Below, in pieces: positions 23,849 through 28,381 of a stretch of DNA of 28,381 nt. The DNA lies in IMG/VR virus record IMGVR_UViG_3300032288_000585, positions 1-28,381 of that record; one strand, written 5' to 3'. The position numbers and the translations under genes are program-made. The first letter of the stretch is position 1; every line of letters begins with the position of its first letter. Source of the DNA: a virus. The notes under the pieces are model-generated. The model did not search any database, was not told the origin of the DNA, and saw nothing but the letters and a program-made list of their open reading frames with translations.

Positions 23849-24187
23849 TATCGGAAGTGCAGTGGCTAATCCACTCAAACGCAAACCCAACCGCGATCTA
23901 TAAGGGGGAGCCGGCAGAACCGGTGCTGTTATCCAACACAGCGTATGCTAACAGTAATACAGCGCAGTATGTTGCTGAGTTATCAAGTAGGTAAGCAGGA
24001 AACGGGGTTCGCCTCGAAACGATTAGTTAGCTAGTCAAACAAGCAAACCGAATAGTCTTGGCCAAGAGTGTGGACTAGCATATCCACTTAACTCAGTAAC
24101 ATACTGCGCTGTAAGATAGTAATGCTCAGAGCGCATTGTTTACAGTGTGCTCGAGGCAGTACTAACCAAACAACAGGAGATTACACC
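23849..24187 (+). ncRNA. Structured leader RNA of the early genes
   Basis: About 340 bases lie between the promoter and the first early gene. A 23-base arm (23959-23981) is complementary to 24090-24112, with only one G-U pair in RNA. Inside are a hairpin CGGGG-UUCG-CCUCG (24003-24016) and a 7-bp stem (24030-24036 with 24073-24079) that holds the self-complementary TCTTGGCCAAGA. Outside are hairpins AGTGG/CCACT (23861-23875), GCTGT/ACAGC (23925-23942) and GAGCGCA/TGTGCTC (24129-24152). The last ends 35 bases before the ATG. It fits no RNA class I can name. It could be a stable small RNA, a riboswitch-like leader or an attenuator. Confidence 0.58.
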
Positions 24188-24439
24188 ATGGCAAAATTCA
24201 CAGTCGTTAAGTTAATCGATCAAAAGAAAGTAGTACCCGCAAGATTGTTACCTGAGCAGTCAGGTGACTGCCTTGAGTGGACAGTGGATGATAAAGACAT
24301 CCTCCAGTACAATACCAAGACCAAGCAGTTTAGTCTTGAGATATACGAGTTTCAAAATGATGACTACGAGCTAGTCAACACCCTTGGCCACGACGACGCG
24401 TATCAGGTCGCGTTAGATGAGGGCATCTGCTACAAGTAA
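24188..24439 (+). CDS. Early small acidic protein, 83 residues
   Basis: The start is the ATG at 24188, with ACAGGAG seven to eight bases upstream. An in-frame ATG at 24122 lies inside the structured leader and has no such site. The protein starts MAKFTVVKLIDQKKVVPARL and is a mix of strands and acidic turns (DDKDILQYNTKTKQFSLEIY, FQNDDYELVNTLGHDDAYQV). It is the first gene after the early promoter, which is often where host-takeover or anti-defence proteins are encoded. No family is recognised. Confidence 0.65.
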   Translation: MAKFTVVKLIDQKKVVPARLLPEQSGDCLEWTVDDKDILQYNTKTKQFSLEIYEFQNDDYELVNTLGHDDAYQVALDEGICYK

Positions 24440-24450
24440 TACAGGTCGAA

Positions 24451-24484
24451 ACTGGCGCAAGCCAGTCTGCACGTTAGGCGTGCA
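24451..24484 (+). promoter_or_regulatory. Two tandem hairpins between early genes 1 and 2
   Basis: ACTGGC-GCAA-GCCAGT (24451-24466) is a perfect 6-bp stem with a GNRA-type tetraloop. TGCACG-TTAGG-CGTGCA (24468-24484) is a second perfect 6-bp stem directly after it. No T run follows, so they are not classic terminators. RNase processing or mRNA 3' protection is more likely. Confidence 0.55.
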
Positions 24485-24512
24485 CTGATGATGACCAAAC
24501 AACGGAGGATTT

Positions 24513-24668
24513 ATGCAAACATTTGGAGAGCTAGGCATACTTAGCGTATTTTATTTTGGTGGCACCAAGTGGGTTAAACAGTCAACGCGCACTGCCCACG
24601 TATATGGCACACCATCACGTTACTTTTATTTTAGTAAAAACGAGCTAGTAAAACAGGAGACCAAGTAA
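24513..24668 (+). CDS. Early small protein, 51 residues
   Basis: ATG at 24513 and TAA at 24666-24668, with CGGAGG eight bases before the start. It begins MQTFGELGILSVFYFGGTKW and is rich in aromatic residues and Lys (YGTPSRYFYFSKNELVKQ), so it is basic, unlike most of its neighbours. The 23 bases before the start resemble those before the first early gene (ACCAAACAAC then a purine-rich site). The function is unknown. Confidence 0.58.
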   Translation: MQTFGELGILSVFYFGGTKWVKQSTRTAHVYGTPSRYFYFSKNELVKQETK

Positions 24669-24669
24669 T

Positions 24670-24975
24670 ATGCAAACAATCAACATCGGACTAGACAACC
24701 CAGTCACCGGCAAACAAAACACAGTCGACCAAACCATCGCCGTCGCGATCCGCTACCTCAAGGGTATCAGCTACATCACAATCGCAAAGGATCGTGGCGA
24801 GGTGACCCTAGTCGTTACCTACTTCGAACCAATCGGATCCCTGACAGTGCTATGCGCTGAGCTCGATCAGGACTGCGTCGCAGTCTACGACCACGACATC
24901 GGGCGTGGCGCGCTCATCGGGCCCAAGGCCGAGGCATGGGGTGGCTTTGACAACGAGCAGTTTAAGTTTATATAA
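24670..24975 (+). CDS. Early protein, 101 residues
   Basis: It begins MQTINIGLDNPVTGKQNTVD one base after the preceding stop, with AGGAG inside the end of that gene. It contains YITIAKDRGEVTLVVTYFEP (about 35-54) and a C-terminal GPKAEAWGGFDNEQFKFI, suggesting an alpha/beta fold. Codons here use more C and G at third positions than the late genes. The function is unknown. Confidence 0.6.
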   Translation: MQTINIGLDNPVTGKQNTVDQTIAVAIRYLKGISYITIAKDRGEVTLVVTYFEPIGSLTVLCAELDQDCVAVYDHDIGRGALIGPKAEAWGGFDNEQFKFI

Positions 24976-25000
24976 CAGTGGCTCAGTCTATGAGCCACTG
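24976..25000 (+). promoter_or_regulatory. Perfect 10-bp hairpin after the 101-residue gene
   Basis: CAGTGGCTCA-GTCTA-TGAGCCACTG starts immediately after the stop codon. Ten uninterrupted pairs with a five-base loop and no T run suggest an RNase processing site, a 3' protection hairpin or a partial, factor-aided terminator. Confidence 0.6.
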
Positions 25001-25034
25001 ACCCAGTACAATAATCACATCAACAGGAGAGATT

Positions 25035-25253
25035 ATGAGCTACAACACAGACTGCGCTAAGATTTGGAACCCAACGGGCGATATCACGTTCGAGGTGCGC
25101 ATGGATCCACTGGGTGCGGGTAAGTACGACGTGTGGGCAGTGCAGAGCGGTTATGCACGCAAACTTACATCAAACTGGTTTGCCAATCGTAAGGATGCAG
25201 AGGCATTATTTTTATCTAAGGATTACAATCAATGGATGGAGGAATTACAATGA
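25035..25253 (+). CDS. Early protein, 72 residues
   Basis: It begins MSYNTDCAKIWNPTGDITFE, with CAGGAG before the start. It contains DPLGAGKYDVWAVQSGYARK and a helical end DAEALFLSKDYNQWMEELQ. It looks like a compact alpha/beta protein. The stop overlaps the next ATG (ATGA). It may be related to small phage proteins that read like truncated host-interaction domains, but nothing specific is recognised. Confidence 0.6.
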   Translation: MSYNTDCAKIWNPTGDITFEVRMDPLGAGKYDVWAVQSGYARKLTSNWFANRKDAEALFLSKDYNQWMEELQ

Positions 25254-25513
25254 AAGCACTACAAACATATATCAAGCGCAACAATGACTGGGATGCGCTC
25301 TTTAATCGCGTTAACGCGCGCCCACTGGGTATCGATACCCATGAGGATCGTCAGCGCCTAGCACGTCGCATTGACAACGAGCTGAGCCCCGAGAATCTAT
25401 CGTGTGACGGCGAGCTCTCACGCACTGAGGTCAATCGCCGGTACAATAATCTAATCCGAGTCGCTGAGCAATTACAGAAACTCGACCCATCAATTCAATT
25501 TTCGGAGGTGTAA
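25250..25513 (+). CDS. Early helical protein, 87 residues
   Basis: The start is the ATG at 25250, which overlaps the TGA of the previous gene and has GGAGG seven bases upstream. An in-frame codon at 25232 lies within the previous gene. The protein begins MKALQTYIKRNNDWDALFNR and is mostly helical with many Arg and Glu residues (HEDRQRLARRIDNELSPENL, TEVNRRYNNLIRVAEQLQKL). It could be a nucleic-acid or protein-binding helical bundle. The function is unknown. Confidence 0.6.
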   Translation: MKALQTYIKRNNDWDALFNRVNARPLGIDTHEDRQRLARRIDNELSPENLSCDGELSRTEVNRRYNNLIRVAEQLQKLDPSIQFSEV

Positions 25514-25514
25514 T

Positions 25515-25733
25515 ATGAGAATTAAAAATCCAGTGTTGATATCTAAACAGGTAGTCGCAGTGTATGAGGTCGACGTCGAGGGCACCAAAATCGAGGTCTT
25601 TTACTCGTACAACATGGACGACGAGGGCAAGGGTGGATGGGACTGGGATCTGTCACCCTGCTACGAGGGATTGACCGACGACGAGATCCAAGAGCTCGAC
25701 GACGAGTTTGAAGAAGTTATTTCTAATTTATAG
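25515..25733 (+). CDS. Early strongly acidic protein, 72 residues
   Basis: It begins MRIKNPVLISKQVVAVYEVD and becomes very acidic: DDEGKGGWDWDLSPCYEG, then LTDDEIQELDDEFEEVISNL. I count about 19 acidic and 5 basic residues. Such net negative charge in a tiny early phage protein recalls DNA-mimic inhibitors of restriction or nucleoid proteins (Ocr or Arn types), but no homology is claimed. CGGAGG lies before its ATG. Confidence 0.58.
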   Translation: MRIKNPVLISKQVVAVYEVDVEGTKIEVFYSYNMDDEGKGGWDWDLSPCYEGLTDDEIQELDDEFEEVISNL

Positions 25734-25741
25734 GAGGCAGT

Positions 25742-26008
25742 ATGGCAGATCTACAATTTGGCGTGCGCGAGCTAGGGCGCAGGTTTTACGAAGAGTATCA
25801 CGAGGAGCTTTTTAGCGCGATCAATGACATCGAAGACCCGATCCGTGCGCTCAGGTTTTTGCAGGGCATAGCACGCTCTAACCAGTCGTCATGGTCGGGT
25901 GGCTTTAGCGCGACTAATATGGAAGAGCAGATTAAGCGCGAGCTCGCCATCACATTGATGGAGTATGTAATTAATAAGATTGAGTACTCAACAAAGGAGG
26001 CAGTATGA
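25742..26008 (+). CDS. Early helical protein, 88 residues
   Basis: It begins MADLQFGVRELGRRFYEEYH, with GGAGG before the start, and is largely helical (EELFSAINDIEDPIRALRFL, EEQIKRELAITLMEYVINKI). Its last codons overlap the next gene (ATGA type). The function is not recognised. It may form a small helical bundle or partner with neighbours. Confidence 0.58.
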   Translation: MADLQFGVRELGRRFYEEYHEELFSAINDIEDPIRALRFLQGIARSNQSSWSGGFSATNMEEQIKRELAITLMEYVINKIEYSTKEAV

Positions 26009-26274
26009 CACGCAAGCACAGACTAGCATATAACGCACTCAGGAAGATCAACGCACCGGTATACGAGCGTGTTGATATCAATAACTTTCAGATCAGCGCC
26101 GAGCATAATTTCGACCCAAAGTACGGCAACACGCTATGGGCAGATTATTACGACGGGCACACGATCGGATCAGATTGGGAGTTTGGTGTCAACCCACTGA
26201 TCACCGAGACGTTAAACAAGTACGGGCTGTACGCAGAGTGGATCAACGCAGGTGAATTAGGGGTATACGAATGA
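26005..26274 (+). CDS. Early protein, 89 residues
   Basis: It begins MTRKHRLAYNALRKINAPVY, then is aromatic and acidic: FDPKYGNTLWADYYDGHTIG and SDWEFGVNPLITETLNKYGL. This composition and size match small alpha/beta phage proteins of unknown role. The start overlaps the preceding gene and has GGAGG upstream. The stop overlaps the next ATG. Confidence 0.58.
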   Translation: MTRKHRLAYNALRKINAPVYERVDINNFQISAEHNFDPKYGNTLWADYYDGHTIGSDWEFGVNPLITETLNKYGLYAEWINAGELGVYE

Positions 26275-26546
26275 GCACAAACAACGTAGACAATTTAAGT
26301 GATCAAGAGGTATCGCAGATAACCCTATACGCAAAAGGGTTAATCGAGGGCATCAGGGACGTCTTGCCAAAAGACAAGGCAGACTTTATACTCGAGGATT
26401 ATTGGTACGCGTGGGACAATACAATTGATATGAACATTATGTACGACCCACAATACAATAACCACGTGCTCTGTTTATACCCAGTGTATAATCAGGTACG
26501 TGATGATTCAACATTTCAACGATTCATTTTAGGGACAGGGGGATAA
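26271..26546 (+). CDS. Early protein, 91 residues
   Basis: It begins MSTNNVDNLSDQEVSQITLY. It has a helical first half with GLIEGIRDVLPKDKADF and an aromatic middle, YWYAWDNTIDMNIMYDPQYN, then LCLYPVYNQVRDDSTFQRFI. The alternating charged and aromatic layout resembles its left neighbour. Shared ancestry among these small genes is possible but not shown. The function is unknown. Confidence 0.56.
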   Translation: MSTNNVDNLSDQEVSQITLYAKGLIEGIRDVLPKDKADFILEDYWYAWDNTIDMNIMYDPQYNNHVLCLYPVYNQVRDDSTFQRFILGTGG

Positions 26547-26547
26547 C

Positions 26548-26856
26548 ATGGCATTCACATTAGCAGACGTAAACAATATCGAGTTTGACGAAGAGATCAG
26601 CGAGGCGGACTACTACGCCTCCATACAGCGCGCTATTAACAGTGGCATGTGGTCACTACAAGGATCGTATGGTCGCACCATGATGGAGGCAATCGAGGCA
26701 GGCAAGTGCCTCCTAGGTCTCAAGGGTGCCAGTGACTACTGGGGCAACACCATTCCATCACGCCTCCAAGTTAAGGACGGCACCAAGGGATCGTGGGAGT
26801 ATGTCAAGCAACACAACGGCGTAGTATGGGCAAACAAAATGGCAGGAGTGAAATAA
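26548..26856 (+). CDS. Early protein, 102 residues
   Basis: It begins MAFTLADVNNIEFDEEISEA. The middle part is helical (YYASIQRAINSGMWSLQGSY, RTMMEAIEAGKCLLGLKGAS), and the end is basic and aromatic (KGSWEYVKQHNGVVWANKMA). The sequence from YGRTMMEAIEAGKCLLG resembles small phage proteins sometimes found near replication genes. I do not assign a function. Confidence 0.56.
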   Translation: MAFTLADVNNIEFDEEISEADYYASIQRAINSGMWSLQGSYGRTMMEAIEAGKCLLGLKGASDYWGNTIPSRLQVKDGTKGSWEYVKQHNGVVWANKMAGVK

Positions 26857-26857
26857 C

Positions 26858-26968
26858 ATGACAGCAGAACAATTGTATGACCTATTGGAAAAGGCGGGCA
26901 TCGAGTTTGACGTGGTGGAGGTATTCGAGGGACTGCGCACGATTAACATTGTGGTGGAGGAGGAATAA
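26858..26968 (+). CDS. Very small early protein, 36 residues
   Basis: ATG at 26858 and TAA at 26966-26968, preceded by CAGGAG. It begins MTAEQLYDLLEKAGIEFDVV and ends INIVVEEE, one helix followed by strands. The stop codon shares a base with the next ATG (TAATG), which supports real, coupled translation. The function is unknown. Confidence 0.5.
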   Translation: MTAEQLYDLLEKAGIEFDVVEVFEGLRTINIVVEEE

Positions 26969-27111
26969 TGGGAGCACTGTACGAAGTAATCGTTGATGGC
27001 GATTCAAAACCATTGATATACGCATACGATGACGATGACGCACGGGAGATTGTTAATCGTTGGTATGACAACCCGAGTAACTTTGAGATTAAAATAAAAG
27101 AGGAGGAATAA
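26968..27111 (+). CDS. Very small early protein, 47 residues
   Basis: It begins MGALYEVIVDGDSKPLIYAY, followed by DDDDAREIVNRWYDN and a charged end FEIKIKEEE. A strand-helix-strand layout and strong negative charge are visible. GGAGG precedes the ATG within the end of the previous gene. The pattern, a short beta hairpin then a helix with DAREIVNRW, recalls the 68-residue protein that follows. The function is unknown. Confidence 0.52.
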   Translation: MGALYEVIVDGDSKPLIYAYDDDDAREIVNRWYDNPSNFEIKIKEEE

Positions 27112-27113
27112 CC

Positions 27114-27320
27114 ATGGCATTCTATTATTTTGGCGACATGGAGTTTGGTGATTTTGTGAAGGGTGACGACCACTACCCAGTGGCGCTGATCCACGCAGTG
27201 CACGACACACGGGAGTTTGCCACGGAGGAAGAGGCAGACGACTACATGGTCGAGCAGGGGTTTGGTGGGTATGTAAACGCCGACTCTAAGAACATTGAGA
27301 TATACTTTGCAAAGAAATAA
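27114..27320 (+). CDS. Early acidic protein, 68 residues
   Basis: It begins MAFYYFGDMEFGDFVKGDDH, then YPVALIHAVHDTREFATEEE and ADDYMVEQGFGGYVNADSKN. It is acidic and aromatic. AGGAGG stands before the start. It is the last gene before the second early promoter at 27307-27335, whose -35 box overlaps its final codons. The function is unknown. Confidence 0.57.
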   Translation: MAFYYFGDMEFGDFVKGDDHYPVALIHAVHDTREFATEEEADDYMVEQGFGGYVNADSKNIEIYFAKK

Positions 27321-27335
27321 AAAGGTCTGTATAAT
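27307..27335 (+). promoter_or_regulatory. Second sigma-70-like early promoter
   Basis: TTGCAA (27307-27312) and a perfect TATAAT (27330-27335) are spaced by 17 bases. The surrounding AAAAGGTCTGTATAATA matches the first early promoter at all but one base. The start would be near 27342, with ACGGAGG just before the ATG at 27357. Confidence 0.72.
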
Positions 27336-27356
27336 AAAATCTTTAACGGAGGAATT

Positions 27357-27665
27357 ATGAACACAATCAACGTACCATCATTTAACGAAGTACCTGCATT
27401 CACCGACGACTTGGTCGACCAGTTGGGCACAGTCAAGCAGGCAATCGACGAGCTCGAGGCAACAGCACGCAAGTTTAAGGCAGAGCTCATCAAGCGCGGT
27501 GTTGGCACCTACGAGGGCGCTAAGTTCTTTGCCGAGGTGCAACACTACGATCGTGCCACGATCAGCCCGACACTGGTGCGCAAGCTCAGCAACGACGAGT
27601 TTGTTAAACAGGTCACCGAGGTCAAGGCAATCGACGCAGTAGTAGTCAAGCCACTGGAGGTGTAG
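27357..27665 (+). CDS. Early coiled-coil protein, 102 residues
   Basis: It begins MNTINVPSFNEVPAFTDDLV. A helical, coiled-coil-like part follows (QLGTVKQAIDELEATARKFK), then GVGTYEGAKFFAEVQHYDRA and TLVRKLSNDEFVKQVTEVKA. Helix plus small beta part is a layout often seen in phage proteins encoded next to recombination or nuclease genes, which would lie further right. It is the first gene after the second early promoter, with ACGGAGG before the start. The function is unproven. Confidence 0.62.
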   Translation: MNTINVPSFNEVPAFTDDLVDQLGTVKQAIDELEATARKFKAELIKRGVGTYEGAKFFAEVQHYDRATISPTLVRKLSNDEFVKQVTEVKAIDAVVVKPLEV

Positions 27666-27666
27666 T

Positions 27667-27864
27667 ATGAAGATAGGTGACGTGCTACACAATGGCGCCA
27701 CTGTACTCCAGTTTAGCGACAACGCTATCTTGGCAACGTGGCGCAGTAAGGTAACGCCATTCGTAACATGGCGCTACTTTGAGGGCGATCCCAAATCAAC
27801 ATCATGGGGTCACTATTTTAGTAATCTTGAAGACGCAGTAAAAGACTATGAGGAGAGAAAATAA
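27667..27864 (+). CDS. Early protein, 65 residues
   Basis: It begins MKIGDVLHNGATVLQFSDNA, followed by ILATWRSKVTPFVTWRYFEG and a helical end SNLEDAVKDYEERK. Small beta-rich proteins of this type (a strand pair, aromatic middle, and a final helix) occur in many phages among the early genes. The stop overlaps the next ATG (TAATG). No function is assigned. Confidence 0.6.
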   Translation: MKIGDVLHNGATVLQFSDNAILATWRSKVTPFVTWRYFEGDPKSTSWGHYFSNLEDAVKDYEERK

Positions 27865-28031
27865 TGCACGGACTACAAACAATGGCTTACCTAAACTACC
27901 AATCTGCCGAACAGCAGAAATTTATCAATGACGTACTAACCAAACCACGTCCTCCTGAGCAAAACCTGCTCGAGGTGTGGATTGACTGGAAGAGATCCCA
28001 AGATGAGCAATTACAAGTACGTTCTAATTGA
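27864..28031 (+). CDS. Small early protein, 55 residues
   Basis: ATG at 27864 overlaps the previous stop, and GGAGAG lies nine bases upstream. It begins MHGLQTMAYLNYQSAEQQKF and continues INDVLTKPRPPEQNLLEVWI, with a helical end. The last 29 bases overlap the start of the next gene in another frame. The function is unknown. Confidence 0.5.
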   Translation: MHGLQTMAYLNYQSAEQQKFINDVLTKPRPPEQNLLEVWIDWKRSQDEQLQVRSN

Positions 28032-28182
28032 CGAGTTTGGCGGGGCTGTACGCAAGTTTGCGAGTAAGTTGGAGGCTACCCCCTACCTTACTGACGGAAC
28101 GCGCCTAGAGCCCCTGCCAAAGGCTCCAAAAGTCAATCTATACCAACAGGCATTACTAATTTGTGGGGAGGCACCATTTTGA
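28003..28182 (+). CDS. Conserved small phage protein, 59 residues
   Basis: The start chosen is the ATG at 28003, giving MSNYKYVLIDEFGGAVRKFA. An earlier ATG at 27982 would overlap the previous gene further. The protein continues KLEATPYLTDGTRLEPLPKA and ends YQQALLICGEAPF. I recognise the combination of a FGGAVRKF strand pair and a PYLTDG turn from many aquatic phage genomes, where it stays unannotated. It may bind a host protein. Confidence 0.62.
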   Translation: MSNYKYVLIDEFGGAVRKFASKLEATPYLTDGTRLEPLPKAPKVNLYQQALLICGEAPF

Positions 28183-28358
28183 ATGTTATCGGCGCATTTA
28201 TTGTACTGATCACGGGGTACTGGATGACGGAGGGGTTAATTAACGTCACCACTATCTTGTGGTTTTTGTTTGGCGTATGCCTGCTCATTCCCGAGCAGGT
28301 ACGAGACCTAATTAAATTTACATGGGAGCTATATGAAAGAAAACGACATCCTAAGTGA
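28179..28358 (+). CDS. Small membrane protein, about 59 residues
   Basis: No ATG is available. The best start is the TTG at 28179, whose bases overlap the previous TGA and which has GGGGAG eight bases upstream. A TTG at 28161 lies inside the earlier gene. Two hydrophobic segments are evident: NVIGAFIVLITGYWMTEGLI and TTILWFLFGVCLLI, then a charged helical end LIKFTWELYERKRHPK. A two-pass inner-membrane protein is likely. The function, for example superinfection exclusion, is open. Confidence 0.58.
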   Translation: MNVIGAFIVLITGYWMTEGLINVTTILWFLFGVCLLIPEQVRDLIKFTWELYERKRHPK

Positions 28359-28381
28359 CTACCTCAAGTCACTATACGGCA
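28333..28381 (+). CDS. Start of the next early gene (partial)
   Basis: ATG at 28333 begins MKENDILSDYLKSLYG and the frame continues off the right edge. GGGAG lies eight bases upstream, and the start lies within the end of the preceding membrane-protein gene. Too little remains for a function. Confidence 0.45.
   Translation, partial: MKENDILSDYLKSLYG

Larger units (their letters stand above)
22945..24187. other. Divergent control region without a convincing gene
   Basis: The leftward late genes and the rightward early genes diverge here. Reading both strands, I found no frame with a credible start, ribosome site and protein-like composition. Left to right it holds late promoter copy 5, a 17-base palindrome at 22992-23008, GC-rich repeats around an AT-rich core (23027-23131), palindromes at 23166-23182 and 23215-23226, a GC-rich stretch near 23258-23290, the palindrome cluster 23321-23571, a sigma-70-like promoter (23813-23842) and a structured leader (23849-24187). 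Confidence 0.65.

Noticed and set aside
24001-24020. GGTTCGCCTC resembling a tRNA T-loop
   Set aside because: The flanks do not form a cloverleaf with acceptor and anticodon arms. The bases fit a simple UUCG hairpin inside the leader RNA.

Overview
The window is part of a tailed-bacteriophage (Caudoviricetes) genome. Evidence includes a complete large terminase, a roughly 900-residue portal, a GroES-like co-chaperonin, an acidic scaffold, an HK97-fold major capsid protein, a run of fibre genes, a three-helix holin and an M15-type endolysin. The host is not stated by the sequence. The gene set and the mix of fibre modules resemble phages recovered from aquatic bacterioplankton, but that is an impression and not a proof. 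No integrase, repressor, polymerase, tail tube or tape-measure gene is visible, so the tail core and the replication genes must lie outside the window.

Layout. Positions 1-22944 are read entirely leftward (minus strand) and hold the late genes. From promoter-proximal to distal the order is: a 113-residue protein, a free-standing intein-like protein and TerL (20248-22944); a Lys-tailed protein, the portal and a small protein (16610-20191); a 64-residue protein, GroES-like protein, scaffold, 184-residue protein, 220-residue structural protein and major capsid protein (12709-16568), closed by a hairpin terminator; small structural proteins, a collagen-like fibre, a glycosyltransferase and a long series of adhesin or fibre genes (1693-12525); and lysis genes (131-1692). 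A further gene begins at 87 and leaves the window. Positions 24188-28381 are read rightward and hold about 17 very small, tightly packed, mostly acidic early-type genes of unknown function. Between them lies a divergent control region of about 1.2 kb (22945-24187).

Control. Five leftward units are each headed by the same element, TGCATTAGT. At four of the five a second block, GGGC (GGGCGG at three), sits exactly 15 bases upstream of it, measured from the end of the six-base box. A conserved TA lies just downstream. I read this as a phage-specific late promoter. At two sites its predicted start coincides with the A of an ATG, which would give leaderless mRNAs. The rightward genes instead have sigma-70-like promoters sharing a 17-base sequence. 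The divergent region also carries three copies of a GTTAGT...ACTAAC palindrome, two GTGCACCA palindromes exactly 40 bases apart, and a structured leader RNA closed by a 23-bp stem.

Most notable items are: (1) a complete Hint plus LAGLIDADG protein directly upstream of, and overlapping, TerL, in which every splicing and nuclease residue I can align is replaced, which suggests a domesticated intein; (2) the bipartite late promoter; (3) the structured leader and operator cluster; and (4) a GPT-rich collagen-like fibre next to a GT2-TPR glycosyltransferase.
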